A stretch of 64,000 nucleotides of DNA from JAFMJV01 sp963800275. GTDB taxonomy: Bacteria; Chloroflexota; Limnocylindria; Limnocylindrales; CSP1-4. The stretch's first letter is position 1; every line of letters starts with the position of its first letter. Shown here piece by piece: positions 43,734-51,777 of the stretch. The notes below the pieces were generated by a model that saw only the letters and a list, made by a program, of their open reading frames with translations, made no database searches and was not told the DNA's origin. The position numbers and the translations under genes were made by a program. The stretch lies in NCBI GenBank assembly GCA_963800275.1, contig CAWDAI010000007.1, positions 186,001 to 250,000 of the forward strand, read 5' to 3'.

Positions 43734-44771
43734 ATGTTCCGGTCGACCACGCGTGTGCGGTCTGCAGCGGCGATCGCCCTGGTCTCGACGCTGGCCCTGG
43801 TGCCGGCGACAACCGCAGCGCAGGATGCAGAGGCCTACTACGGTTGCCTCACGCCAGCGTCGCTGCTCGTGCACGTCGGTGTCGGGGAGGCACCGGCTGA
43901 CCACTGCGCCGCCAGCGATACCCTCATCAGCTGGAACGCCGTCGGGCCGTCGGGTCCGGCGGGACCACAAGGCGAGCCCGGACCACGGGGTGAGCCCGGA
44001 CCACAGGGCGAGCCCGGACCACAGGGCGAGCCGGGCGCGGTCGGACCACAGGGCGAGCCGGGCGCGGTCGGACCACAGGGCGAGCCGGGCGCGGTCGGAC
44101 CCCAGGGCGAGCCGGGCGCGGTCGGACCCCAGGGCGAGCCGGGCGCGGTCGGACCCCAGGGTGAGCAGGGCGAACCCGGACCACAAGGGGATCCCGGGCC
44201 TGCCGGGCAGGCCGGCCCCCAGGGCGAACAGGGCGACCCCGGACCACGGGGGGAACCGGGGGTCGTCGGCCCCCGGGGTGAGCCGGGTGCCCAAGGTGAT
44301 CCCGGTCCGCAAGGTCCGCAAGGTCCGCAGGGACCGGAGGGCCTCCAGGGCGAGCAGGGCCCCCAGGGCGAGCAGGGCCCCCAGGGCGAGCAGGGCCCCC
44401 AGGGCGAGCAGGGCCCCCAGGGTGAGCAGGGCCCGGCAGGGCCACAGGGACCCCAAGGGGAGCAGGGCCCGGCAGGGCCACAGGGCCTGCAAGGCCCCGA
44501 GGGTCCGGCCGTCGAGACCGCCAGCGGGTTCGCCAAGGTCGCGCGCAACAGAAGCGTCGTGGTGGTGGATCCCGGCGTCGATATCACGTTCGGCTCGGTC
44601 ATCGTGGTCACGCCCTACAAGACCCTGCGCGACGTCACCTACTGGGTCAGCCGGGACCTGGAGGCTGACACCTTCTCCATCAAGCTGTCCGCGCCCCTGC
44701 GGCGCTCCACGCCGTTCGGCTGGTTCGTAGTCGAATCCGGCCTGCTCCCACCAGAGCCGGCGACTGACTGA
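43734..44771 (+). CDS. Secreted collagen-like protein
   Basis: This 345-residue protein has a signal peptide (residues 1-30, ending TTAAQ), a globular stretch of about 40 residues with two Cys, 63 uninterrupted Gly-X-Y triplets (about residues 71-259) and a C-terminal head of about 85 residues. The collagen tract is rich in GPQ, GEP and GEQ triplets and should form a triple helix, with the C-terminal domain as trimer-forming or binding head. ATG 43734 is favoured by GAGGAGG eight bases upstream; GTG 43725 overlaps that site. No anchor is seen, so it is probably released or held by other wall components. Confidence 0.85.
   Translation: MFRSTTRVRSAAAIALVSTLALVPATTAAQDAEAYYGCLTPASLLVHVGVGEAPADHCAASDTLISWNAVGPSGPAGPQGEPGPRGEPGPQGEPGPQGEPGAVGPQGEPGAVGPQGEPGAVGPQGEPGAVGPQGEPGAVGPQGEQGEPGPQGDPGPAGQAGPQGEQGDPGPRGEPGVVGPRGEPGAQGDPGPQGPQGPQGPEGLQGEQGPQGEQGPQGEQGPQGEQGPQGEQGPAGPQGPQGEQGPAGPQGLQGPEGPAVETASGFAKVARNRSVVVVDPGVDITFGSVIVVTPYKTLRDVTYWVSRDLEADTFSIKLSAPLRRSTPFGWFVVESGLLPPEPATD
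43944..44510 (+). repeat. Coding Gly-X-Y repeat tract (63 triplets)
   Basis: The tract is 567 bases, exactly 63 nine-base units. It contains near-identical longer units: a 27-base unit encoding GEPGAVGPQ repeated about five times around 44025-44160, and an 18-base unit encoding GEQGPQ repeated about five times around 44349-44430. Such near-identity predicts slippage and length variation. Confidence 0.85.
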
Positions 44772-44803
44772 GGCTGTACCACGGGGGGAGAAGGAAGGGA
44801 TCG

Positions 44804-45886
44804 TTGGCTTCCCGCACACTCATCCTCCTCGGCACCGAAAAGGGCGGCTTCATCCTGGAGCTGGACTCGGCTCGAGATCCCGTCGCGCTGCGGGGCCCAT
44901 TCAACGAAGCCATGCCGGTGCGGCACCTCGCCTGGGATCCCGCGCGCGGGAACATCCTCGGCGGCGCCGGCTCGCCGTGGTATGGCCCCCTCGTCTGGCG
45001 CAGCGAGGACCTGGGTGAGACGTGGACCCAGTCGAGCGAGGGCCTGACCTACGGGGACGGCCCCGACGACGAGGCCGTCATCCGGGTCTGGAACGTGACC
45101 GCCATCGGGGACACGCTCTACGCCGGGGTCGAACCGGCGGGGCTCTTCCGGTCCGCCGATGGTGGTCGCAGCTGGTCGCACGTGGCGGGCCTGCGCGAGC
45201 ACCCCTCTCGAGCGGGTTGGGAGCCCGGCGCGGGCGGGCTGATCCTGCACACGATCGTGAGCCATCCCGTGGATCCCCGGCAGATGTGGATCGGCATCTC
45301 CGCGGTGGGCGTCTTCCATACCGCGGACGGTGGCGGGACCTGGGAGGCACGCAACCGTGGCATCGCGGCGGTGGGCACGCCGGAGGAGCAACCCGAGACC
45401 GGCTACTGCGTGCATAAGTTCGGGCTGCACCCGGACCGCCCGGACGTGCTCTTCCAGCAGAACCATCGCGGCATGTACCGATCCGATGACGGTGCGGCCA
45501 CGTGGGCCAGCATCAACGAGGGACTGCCCTCGACCTTTGGCTTCGGTCTGGCGGTCCATCCACGGGACCGCGAGACCATCTGGTCGATCCCCCTGAACGG
45601 CGACTCGGTCGGACGCTTCATGCCCGACGGCCGGGCGGCCGTGTGGCGGAGCCGAGATGGCGGAGCCTCGTGGTCGGCCCTGTCCGAGGGGCTGCCCCAG
45701 CAGAGTGCCTATTTCGGTGTCCTGCGCGAGGCCATGGCCATCGACACGCACGACGAGGTCGGGGTCTACTTCGGCACCAGTAGCGGCCAGCTCTTCGGCA
45801 GCCGGGACGAGGGCGACAGCTGGCGTCTGCTGACCGACTTCCTGCCGCGCATCTCATCGGTGGAAGCCGTGGTCCTCGACGACTAG
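44804..45886 (+). CDS. BNR-repeat beta-propeller protein (exo-alpha-sialidase/WD40-YVTN-like)
   Basis: This 360-residue protein contains several Asp-box repeats: SEDLGETW, SADGGRSW, TADGGGTW, SDDGAATW, SRDGGASW and SRDEGDSW. These define a six- or seven-blade propeller. There is no signal peptide, and the catalytic Arg triad of true sialidases is not apparent, so activity as sialidase is doubtful. TTG 44804 follows an AG-rich ribosome site. The MoaD-like gene begins six bases after its stop; this pairing is also known in other GC-rich bacteria. Confidence 0.78.
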   Translation: MASRTLILLGTEKGGFILELDSARDPVALRGPFNEAMPVRHLAWDPARGNILGGAGSPWYGPLVWRSEDLGETWTQSSEGLTYGDGPDDEAVIRVWNVTAIGDTLYAGVEPAGLFRSADGGRSWSHVAGLREHPSRAGWEPGAGGLILHTIVSHPVDPRQMWIGISAVGVFHTADGGGTWEARNRGIAAVGTPEEQPETGYCVHKFGLHPDRPDVLFQQNHRGMYRSDDGAATWASINEGLPSTFGFGLAVHPRDRETIWSIPLNGDSVGRFMPDGRAAVWRSRDGGASWSALSEGLPQQSAYFGVLREAMAIDTHDEVGVYFGTSSGQLFGSRDEGDSWRLLTDFLPRISSVEAVVLDD

Positions 45887-45892
45887 CCAGCC

Positions 45893-46189
45893 GTGGCGCA
45901 GTTGCATGTCCCGCGCTCCCTGGCGGCGCTGTTCCCGGGTGTCCCTCGGCGTCTGGAGATCGAGGCGCCGGACGTGGCCGGCCTGATCCGCGTGCTCGAT
46001 GCGGACTACCCGGGGATGTGGGACCGGCTGTGCGAGCCCGGGCCGCGTCTGCGCCCGCACATGAAGGCCTTCGTAGATCATCAGCCCGCGACGCTGGCGA
46101 CACCGATCTCGGCCGACAGCGTGGTCCACCTCATCCCGGCCGTCTCCGGTGGCGACCTCCTGGCCGGCCCTCCCTGCGCCTTGGGCTGA
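45893..46189 (+). CDS. MoaD/ThiS-family ubiquitin-like protein with C-terminal extension
   Basis: This 98-residue beta-grasp protein has the MoaD pattern (HVPRSLAALFPG, RVLDADYPGMWDRL, VVHLIPAVSGG). Family members end in Gly-Gly, which is adenylated and thiocarboxylated or conjugated. Here 10 residues (DLLAGPPCALG-type tail) follow the GG, so it would need trimming or acts differently. GTG 45893 is six bases after the BNR gene stop. No MoaE, MoeB or ThiF is nearby, so general molybdopterin synthesis is uncertain. Confidence 0.78.
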   Translation: MAQLHVPRSLAALFPGVPRRLEIEAPDVAGLIRVLDADYPGMWDRLCEPGPRLRPHMKAFVDHQPATLATPISADSVVHLIPAVSGGDLLAGPPCALG

Positions 46190-46192
46190 CCC

Positions 46193-47206
46193 TCAGCTGG
46201 CGGGGCCGGCGGCGTCGATCATCAGGACGGCGGTACCTTCGAGCTCGCCCGCAGCCAGTCGCTCGAGGGCCCGCGCACCCTCGGTCAGGGGGAATGGTTC
46301 GATGCTCGTGCGGATACCGATTCGCGCCGCGAGGTCGAGGAACTCGTGTGCGTCGGCGCGGGTGTAGTTGGCCACGCTGCGGATCGATCGCTCCGACCAC
46401 AGCAGGTCATAGGAGAAGGCCGGGATCCGATCGAGGTGGATGGCGTTGACCGCGACCGTCGCCCCCCGGTCGAGGCTCGCGAGCGCAGCCACCACCACCT
46501 CTCCCACTGGCGCGAAGGTGACCGCCGCGTCGAGTGCCGGACAGGGTTCCTCGTACGGCCCCACGCTGCTGGCGCCGAGCGCCGCCGCTTCCTCCTGGCC
46601 GCTGCGGGAGCGTGTGCGCACGTGCACCTCGCAGTCCCAGGCGCGAGCCACCTGCAGCGACAGGCGAGCGGAAGCGCCGAAACCGAAGAGGCCGACCCGC
46701 CCACCGGGCTCGATGCCGCTGACCTTGAGGGCGCGATAGCCGATGACGCCGCCACACAGCAAGGGGGCGGCGGCGAGATCCTCGAACCCGTCCGGCAGGG
46801 CCAGGGCGAAGTCGGCCCGCACCGTCACGCGTGTCGCATACCCGCCGTCACGGTCCCAGCCGGTGAAGACCGCGGCGCGGCAGAGGTTCTCACGTCCGCT
46901 CCGGCAGAAGTCGCATCTACCACAGGCTCCGCCGAGCCACCCGATCCCGGCCCGGTCGCCCACGGTCCAGCCGTCCACACCCTCACCGATGGCGACGACC
47001 CGGCCGACGGCCTGGTGGCCGGGCACGATGGGAAGCGTGCGCGCCTCCAGGTCGCCTTCGACGATCTGCAGGTCGGTCCGACAGACGGCGCACGCCGCCA
47101 CGGCCAACACGATCTCGCCCGGGCCGGGCGCCGGAACGGGCCGCTGGGCCAGCTCGATCCGACGTGAGGCGGCCGGTCCGGGTCGCTTGAGCACGAGCGC
47201 GTCCAC
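46193..47206 (-). CDS. Zinc-dependent alcohol dehydrogenase (AdhP-like)
   Basis: This 337-residue MDR enzyme oxidises alcohols or reduces aldehydes. It has catalytic zinc ligands Cys (AVCRTDL), His-Glu region PGHQAVGRV, and a structural zinc lobe with four Cys (CGRCDFCRSGRENLC). The Rossmann domain contains GLFGFGASARL in place of the usual GxGxxG, with Ala replacing the last Gly. GTG 47206 has a TAGAAT element six bases upstream and no ribosome site. It is convergent with the MoaD-like gene, three bases apart. Confidence 0.88.
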   Translation of the reverse strand: MDALVLKRPGPAASRRIELAQRPVPAPGPGEIVLAVAACAVCRTDLQIVEGDLEARTLPIVPGHQAVGRVVAIGEGVDGWTVGDRAGIGWLGGACGRCDFCRSGRENLCRAAVFTGWDRDGGYATRVTVRADFALALPDGFEDLAAAPLLCGGVIGYRALKVSGIEPGGRVGLFGFGASARLSLQVARAWDCEVHVRTRSRSGQEEAAALGASSVGPYEEPCPALDAAVTFAPVGEVVVAALASLDRGATVAVNAIHLDRIPAFSYDLLWSERSIRSVANYTRADAHEFLDLAARIGIRTSIEPFPLTEGARALERLAAGELEGTAVLMIDAAGPAS

Positions 47207-47212
47207 GAGCTG

Positions 47213-47218
47213 ATTCTA
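47213..47218 (-). promoter_or_regulatory. Probable leaderless -10 element (TAGAAT)
   Basis: TAGAAT on the minus strand ends six bases before GTG 47206 of the alcohol dehydrogenase gene. Confidence 0.5.
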
Positions 47219-47254
47219 GCGATACCCTCGTCGTCGGAGGTGGTATCTCCCGAG

Positions 47255-47671
47255 ATGTCGTTCCGCTACTTCGCGTATGGCTCCAACATGTGGGTTCCGC
47301 GGATGGTCTCTCGCTGCCCCTCGGCCCGGTTCGTGTCGACGGCCGTGGTGGCGGGTTGGCGTGCGGTCTACGACAAGCCATCGCTCGATGGCTCGGCCAA
47401 GCTGAACCTGCGGCCTGATCGGGAGGCGATCGTCAGTGGCGTCGTCTACGAACTCGACGACGCGGACCGCCCGGCGCTCGATGCCGCCGAGCCGGCGTAC
47501 GAGCCGGTCGAGCTGCCGGTCGGCCTCGCGTATGTCTATCGAGGCGAGCCTGCGACCGTGCCGCCGTTCGAGTGGTACGTGGACCTCGTCAGTGCCGGTG
47601 CCCGGGCGCACGGCCTGCCGCCGCGCCTGGCGGAGGCAGCTCAGGCCTCGTCGCCGCGCAGTCGCGAGTAG
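47255..47671 (+). CDS. Gamma-glutamylcyclotransferase-fold (AIG2/GGCT-like) protein
   Basis: This 138-residue protein opens with the family hallmark FRYFAYGSNM (substrate loop), followed by YDKPSLDGSAKLNLRP and VSGVVYELDDADRPALDAAE, which includes the catalytic-Glu strand. Such enzymes release 5-oxoproline from gamma-glutamyl amino acids or amines; the exact substrate is unknown. ATG 47255 is chosen with GGAGGTGG upstream. Its last 31 bases overlap the convergent acetyltransferase gene. Confidence 0.8.
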   Translation: MSFRYFAYGSNMWVPRMVSRCPSARFVSTAVVAGWRAVYDKPSLDGSAKLNLRPDREAIVSGVVYELDDADRPALDAAEPAYEPVELPVGLAYVYRGEPATVPPFEWYVDLVSAGARAHGLPPRLAEAAQASSPRSRE

Positions 47672-48186
47672 GCCACGCAGTCGACCGGCTCGCCTCGCAA
47701 CAGGTCCCACGATCGCAGCACGCCCTCGCGCTGGAACCCGGCCCGTCGCGTCATCCGCTCGGAGGCCTCGTTCCCGACCATGATGAAGGCATCGACGCGG
47801 ATGACATCGGTCGAGCGGAAGGTCCACTCGGTCACCGCTCGCAAGGCCGCGGTGCCGATGCCGCGGCCGCGGGCTTCGCGGGCGACCCAGCAGCCGATCG
47901 TGGCCTGGTGCCCATCAGGCCCGAATCGCGCCACCGTCCCCAGCAGCTGGTCGGTGGCCTGGTCGACGATGGCGAAGGCCGCGCCGGTCCCATCCTGCCA
48001 GGAGGCCACGGCCTCCTCGATGTGGGCGACCGCGTCAGCGAGCGTGAAGGGCTGCGGGATCGAGACCCAGCGCGCGATCTCGGGATCGGCGCAGGCAGTT
48101 GCGAGGGCGGATGCGTCCGAGGTGCGCCACGGCCGCAGCTTGGCCTGCACCGCGGGCAGCTCGATCTCCGGACCCGGTCCGTCCAT
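47641..48186 (-). CDS. GNAT-family acetyltransferase (RimJ/RimL-like)
   Basis: This 181-residue enzyme has the GNAT layout: LRPWRTSDASALATACADPEIARWV, strand IGCWVAREARGRGIGTAALRAV (acetyl-CoA pyrophosphate loop R-G-R-G-I-G) and NEASERMTRRAGFQREGVLR. RimJ/L-type enzymes acetylate N-termini or small amines. It overlaps the 3' end of the convergent GGCT-like gene. The upstream 216 bases separate it from a divergent SHOCT gene. Confidence 0.87.
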   Translation of the reverse strand: MDGPGPEIELPAVQAKLRPWRTSDASALATACADPEIARWVSIPQPFTLADAVAHIEEAVASWQDGTGAAFAIVDQATDQLLGTVARFGPDGHQATIGCWVAREARGRGIGTAALRAVTEWTFRSTDVIRVDAFIMVGNEASERMTRRAGFQREGVLRSWDLLRGEPVDCVAYSRLRGDEA

Positions 48187-48402
48187 GTGACTGCCCCCGC
48201 GTGCGGCGTGTGTCGAGCGCGAGCCTACGCTACGTCCGCGCCGCTAATCGTCCGAAGCGGGTGATGCCCCCTTGAGTCACGGGTCATACCATGGACGCAC
48301 GCAGGATCGTCCCCATCGGGAGCGGTCCATAGCGACAGTCGGGGCGGGAATCACATCCGCCCCCTGCACGGGGTACCACAACACGGGCTCAAGGAGGACG
48401 AG

Positions 48403-48699
48403 ATGCTAGGACGTGGTCGGCGCATGCGCCGTCGAGGAATGGTCGCTGGAGCGGCCGTCGCGAACCACCGCCGGTCGGTGGAACAGCAGGAGTACCAGCA
48501 GGGTGCCAATGATCAGCAGGTCCAGGACCAGCAGTACGTGGCCCCGGCCCCCGCTCCTGAGCCCGCTGCCCCCGCCCCGGCCCCGGACCCGATGGACACC
48601 AAGATGGCCGAGCTCAAGAAGCTGGGCGAGCTGCACGAATCCGGCGTCCTGACCGACGAGGAGTTCGCGTCCGAGAAGGCCAAGATCCTCAACAGCTGA
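48403..48699 (+). CDS. SHOCT-domain protein
   Basis: This 98-residue protein has a basic N-terminus (GRGRRMRRRG), a short hydrophobic stretch, a Gln-rich and Pro/Ala-rich linker, and a C-terminal SHOCT module (AELKKLGELHESGVLTDEEFASEKAKIL). SHOCT modules are short oligomerisation or membrane-targeting elements. ATG 48403 has AAGGAGGA six bases upstream. The DUF6325-type gene follows after 28 bases, a common pairing. Confidence 0.82.
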   Translation: MLGRGRRMRRRGMVAGAAVANHRRSVEQQEYQQGANDQQVQDQQYVAPAPAPEPAAPAPAPDPMDTKMAELKKLGELHESGVLTDEEFASEKAKILNS

Positions 48700-48727
48700 C
48701 CACCGCACGGAGAAGGGAGCACGACAA

Positions 48728-49273
48728 ATGGCGATCGGCCCGATCCAACTGCTGGCCATCGGATTCAAGCAGCCTGACTTCCAGGGCGAGATCCTCGACG
48801 AGATCGAGAAGCTGCGCCGAAGCGACACGGTACGCATCATCGACAGCCTGACCGTCTACAAGGACGAGAACGGCGATGTCGCGGCCCTCGAGATGAGCAA
48901 CCTGCAGGACGACGAGAAGCTCGAGCTGGGCGCCGTCGTCGGGGCCCTCATCGGCCTGGGCATGGATGGCGAGGAAGGCATGGTCGCCGGTGCCGAGGCC
49001 GGTGCCGAGGCTGTCGCCGAGGGCGGTGCAGACGTCTTCGATGCGGACGACGCCTGGGACGTCATGGAGACCATCCCCAATGGCACCGCCGCGGCCGTCC
49101 TGCTCATCGAGCACCACTGGGCCGTGGGCCTGCGTGACGCCATCGCGCGCGCGGGTGGCTTCCGTCTGACCGAGGGCTTCATCGACCCCTTCGACCTGGT
49201 GGCCATCGGCTTCCTCACGGCCGAAGAGGCCGAGGCGCACGCTGCGCTCGACGCCGAGACTGCCGAGGCCTAG
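48728..49273 (+). CDS. DUF6325/DUF1269-like protein
   Basis: This 181-residue protein starts with IGPIQLLAIGFKQPDFQGEIL, has a central glycine/alanine helix pair (GAVVGALIGLGMDGEEG ... GAEAGAEAVAEGG) and PNGTAAAVLLIEHHWA. Relatives occur beside SHOCT genes in Actinomycetota and Chloroflexota; function is unknown. A family-like N-terminus recurs in a tiny gene at 56797-56913, and a related domain heads the arylsulfatase fusion at 51778-54684. Confidence 0.78.
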   Translation: MAIGPIQLLAIGFKQPDFQGEILDEIEKLRRSDTVRIIDSLTVYKDENGDVAALEMSNLQDDEKLELGAVVGALIGLGMDGEEGMVAGAEAGAEAVAEGGADVFDADDAWDVMETIPNGTAAAVLLIEHHWAVGLRDAIARAGGFRLTEGFIDPFDLVAIGFLTAEEAEAHAALDAETAEA

Positions 49274-49308
49274 TCTTCCACCAACCTCTCGCCAGCCAGG
49301 AGAACGTC

Positions 49309-50721
49309 ATGGGTACGGCCCGGCGGCCACTAGCCGCCTTCCTTGTCGCCTCGGCCATGCTGGGCGGGTCCGCGGTCTCCGCGGCCGCCGCCGAGGTCAC
49401 CGATGCCACCGCCTGCGCCGCGGAGGTCGAGCCGAATGACGCGATCGGGGACGCGACCACCTTCGCCGATGTCGGGTGTGTCTCGGGCACGCTCGTCGCC
49501 GCGGACGATGTGGACATCTACCGCTGGCAGGTCGATGAGGCTGCGGCGGCGACCCGCTGGACGGTCGAGCTGGATGGCCCGGCCGACGTCGCCCTCGACG
49601 TGCGGATGGTCACGGTCGATGCCGGAGCTGACGGGACCGCCGCTGTGATCGGTGACGAGCTCACCCGCCTGCGGCTCGATCCCGCGCAGTCGGCAGCGGT
49701 TGACGGCACTGTGGCCAGCACCGGGGCGGAGGTCGAGGTCCAGGCCGGCGACTATGCCCTCATCGTGGAGGGTGACGGCGCGGCCACGGAGAGCACGGCT
49801 CCGCCCGAGTACTCCCTCCGCCTGACTCCGGTCGAGAGCGCCGAAATGGCGAGCGCATCACCTGCCGAAATGGTGAGTGCATCACCTGCCGCCAACACAG
49901 CCACAGGCGGATCGCCGGACGCGACTGCCGCTGCCGCGAACCTGCTGGTGGTGGCTGGGGCGGGCACCAGCCCGCGACTCGGACAGGGTGCGGCCGTGGA
50001 ACTGGTGCTTGATACCTCCGGCAGCATGCTCGAGAAGCCGGGCAAGAAGACCAAGCTCAAGATCGCCCAGGCCAGTCTGGTCCAGCTCGTGGACGAGCTA
50101 CCCGCTGACCTGCCAGTGGCGCTGCGCACGTTCAAGGCGCAGCCGCGCTCGTGCGCCACGGTCTTGCGGGTGCCGCTCGGACCGCTCGACCGCGAGTCCA
50201 TGGACAAGACCATCCGGACGCTGCCGATCAAGAAGGGCACGCGCACGCCCATCGCCAAGGCCATCGACAAGGCCGCCGCCGATCTCGCCGAGTTCGACGG
50301 TCATCGGGTGGTCGTGCTCTTGACCGACGGCAAGGAAGACTGCGGCGGCGACCCTGCCACCGCCATCGAGGCGCTCAACGCCGACGGCTCGAGCGCAGCG
50401 GTGCACATCATCGGCTACGACCTGCCTGACGATCAGGCGACCCACGATGCGCTCGCGGAGTGGGCCGCGCTCGGCAACGGCCGCTACATCGAGGCCGCCG
50501 ACCGTGCCGGCCTCATCGCCGCCCTTGGCCAGGTGCTCGCTGCGCCCTACCTCGTCTTCGACGCGGATGGCGTGCTGGTGGCACAGGGCGTCGTCGGTGA
50601 CGAGGGTGTGGCCGTGGAGGCCGGTGTCTACCGGGTAGAGGTCCTCACCGATCCACCCCGCACGTTCGAGGACGTGAAGCTCGGCGCTGCCGCGGAGACG
50701 ACTCTCACCCTCACGCCATAG
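49309..50721 (+). CDS. Secreted VWA-domain protein with N-terminal PPC-like domain
   Basis: This 470-residue exported protein has a signal peptide (1-28), a bacterial pre-peptidase C-terminal-like beta domain (EPNDAIGDATTFADV onward, about 40-175), a low-complexity Ala/Ser spacer with a repeated SAEMASASPA element, and a VWA domain. The intact MIDAS is DTSGSM at residues 235-240, with the later Thr and Asp in TLPIKKGTRTP and LLTDGKED. The last 60 residues form a beta domain (FDADGVLVAQGVVGDEG). VWA domains bind protein ligands through a metal ion. ATG 49309 has CAGGAG upstream. Confidence 0.85.
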   Translation: MGTARRPLAAFLVASAMLGGSAVSAAAAEVTDATACAAEVEPNDAIGDATTFADVGCVSGTLVAADDVDIYRWQVDEAAAATRWTVELDGPADVALDVRMVTVDAGADGTAAVIGDELTRLRLDPAQSAAVDGTVASTGAEVEVQAGDYALIVEGDGAATESTAPPEYSLRLTPVESAEMASASPAEMVSASPAANTATGGSPDATAAAANLLVVAGAGTSPRLGQGAAVELVLDTSGSMLEKPGKKTKLKIAQASLVQLVDELPADLPVALRTFKAQPRSCATVLRVPLGPLDRESMDKTIRTLPIKKGTRTPIAKAIDKAAADLAEFDGHRVVVLLTDGKEDCGGDPATAIEALNADGSSAAVHIIGYDLPDDQATHDALAEWAALGNGRYIEAADRAGLIAALGQVLAAPYLVFDADGVLVAQGVVGDEGVAVEAGVYRVEVLTDPPRTFEDVKLGAAAETTLTLTP

Positions 50722-50822
50722 GACCGCACGCGTCTCAGATGACGCGTGCTGGGAACGAACCGGCGCCATCCCGTCAGGACAGTGGCAGCACCCACCTCGC
50801 GTCCAGCCTCCTCGCTGAAGCG

Positions 50823-51620
50823 CTACGCCACGCTGGGCGATTCGGGCGCGGCGGCCACTGGCGTCTCGGGCTCGGCCGGGATGCGCTCGTCCGCGAAGGC
50901 CACGTCATCCGCGTGGCTGTCGGAGGGCGACAGGAAGATGTTGGCGAGGTAGCCCGTGAGGGTGCCGAAGACGCCGACGCCGACCACGATGATCACGACG
51001 CCGAAGAGCCGGCCCAGATCCGTCACCGGGTACTGGTCGCCGTAGCCGACCGTGGACATGGTGACCACGGTGTACCAGAGCGCATCGCCGGCGCTGGTGA
51101 TGTTCGCGCCTGGGCTGGCGCGCTCAGCGAACAGGACCGCGAGGCTGCCGAACTCCATGACCATGATGGCGATGAGCACCACCAGCAAGAGGCCGCCGGT
51201 GGCCTTGTCCTTGAAGAACATGAGCAGCGCCTGCTCGAGGCCACCCATGCGCCGCACGATGCGACTGACTCGCAGGATGCGCAGGACGCGCGCGATGCGG
51301 AGCATGGGGATGATGCTGATCAGGTCCAGCCAGCCGCGACCGGGTCCGAGGTAGGCACGATCGTCGGTCGCCACTCGCATTCGCCGCACGAAGTCGATGG
51401 CGAAGACCAGGATGAGCACGCCGTCCATCATCATCACGACCTGATCAAGGTCGGGATTGTGCATGACGATCTCGATCACCATGTTCAGGATCGAGAGGAG
51501 CGCACAGCCCAGGACGAAGATCTCCCAGGGCATGCCCAGCAGTACCTGCCCATCGGGGGTCTGGCTGTTCCAGGGGATCGCCTCTCGTTCGTCGGTCGCG
51601 TTTGTGGCGCTGCTCGTCAT
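50823..51620 (-). CDS. Voltage-gated-type potassium channel
   Basis: This 265-residue membrane protein has six helices: S1-S3 with acidic residues, an Arg-rich S4 (RIARVLRILRVSRIVRR, about residues 107-123), S5, the selectivity filter TVGYGD in the pore loop (about 190-195) and S6. The filter indicates potassium selectivity. It is short, with no RCK domain, like KvAP-type prokaryotic channels. It is convergent with the VWA gene, and 157 bases separate its start from the arylsulfatase stop. Confidence 0.9.
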   Translation of the reverse strand: MTSSATNATDEREAIPWNSQTPDGQVLLGMPWEIFVLGCALLSILNMVIEIVMHNPDLDQVVMMMDGVLILVFAIDFVRRMRVATDDRAYLGPGRGWLDLISIIPMLRIARVLRILRVSRIVRRMGGLEQALLMFFKDKATGGLLLVVLIAIMVMEFGSLAVLFAERASPGANITSAGDALWYTVVTMSTVGYGDQYPVTDLGRLFGVVIIVVGVGVFGTLTGYLANIFLSPSDSHADDVAFADERIPAEPETPVAAAPESPSVA

Positions 51621-51777
51621 CGGGTTCCCTCGGTGCTGGATCGGTCGATCCCAACGCTAGCCCAGCAGCGGCCCGCAATTCCTCCAGCGACTGGGACTGA
51701 CCAGCCTCGAGCGCCAGTCACCGCCAAGTCCAGTCAGCACCAGCCCATGCAAGGCCGCCGGCGCCACCGGCCTCACC

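Noticed and set aside
43530..44819. 429-codon minus-strand frame rich in Leu, Gly and Ala-Leu-Gly repeats
   Set aside because: Antisense to the collagen-like gene; the plus strand has signal peptide, ribosome site and Gly-X-Y periodicity.
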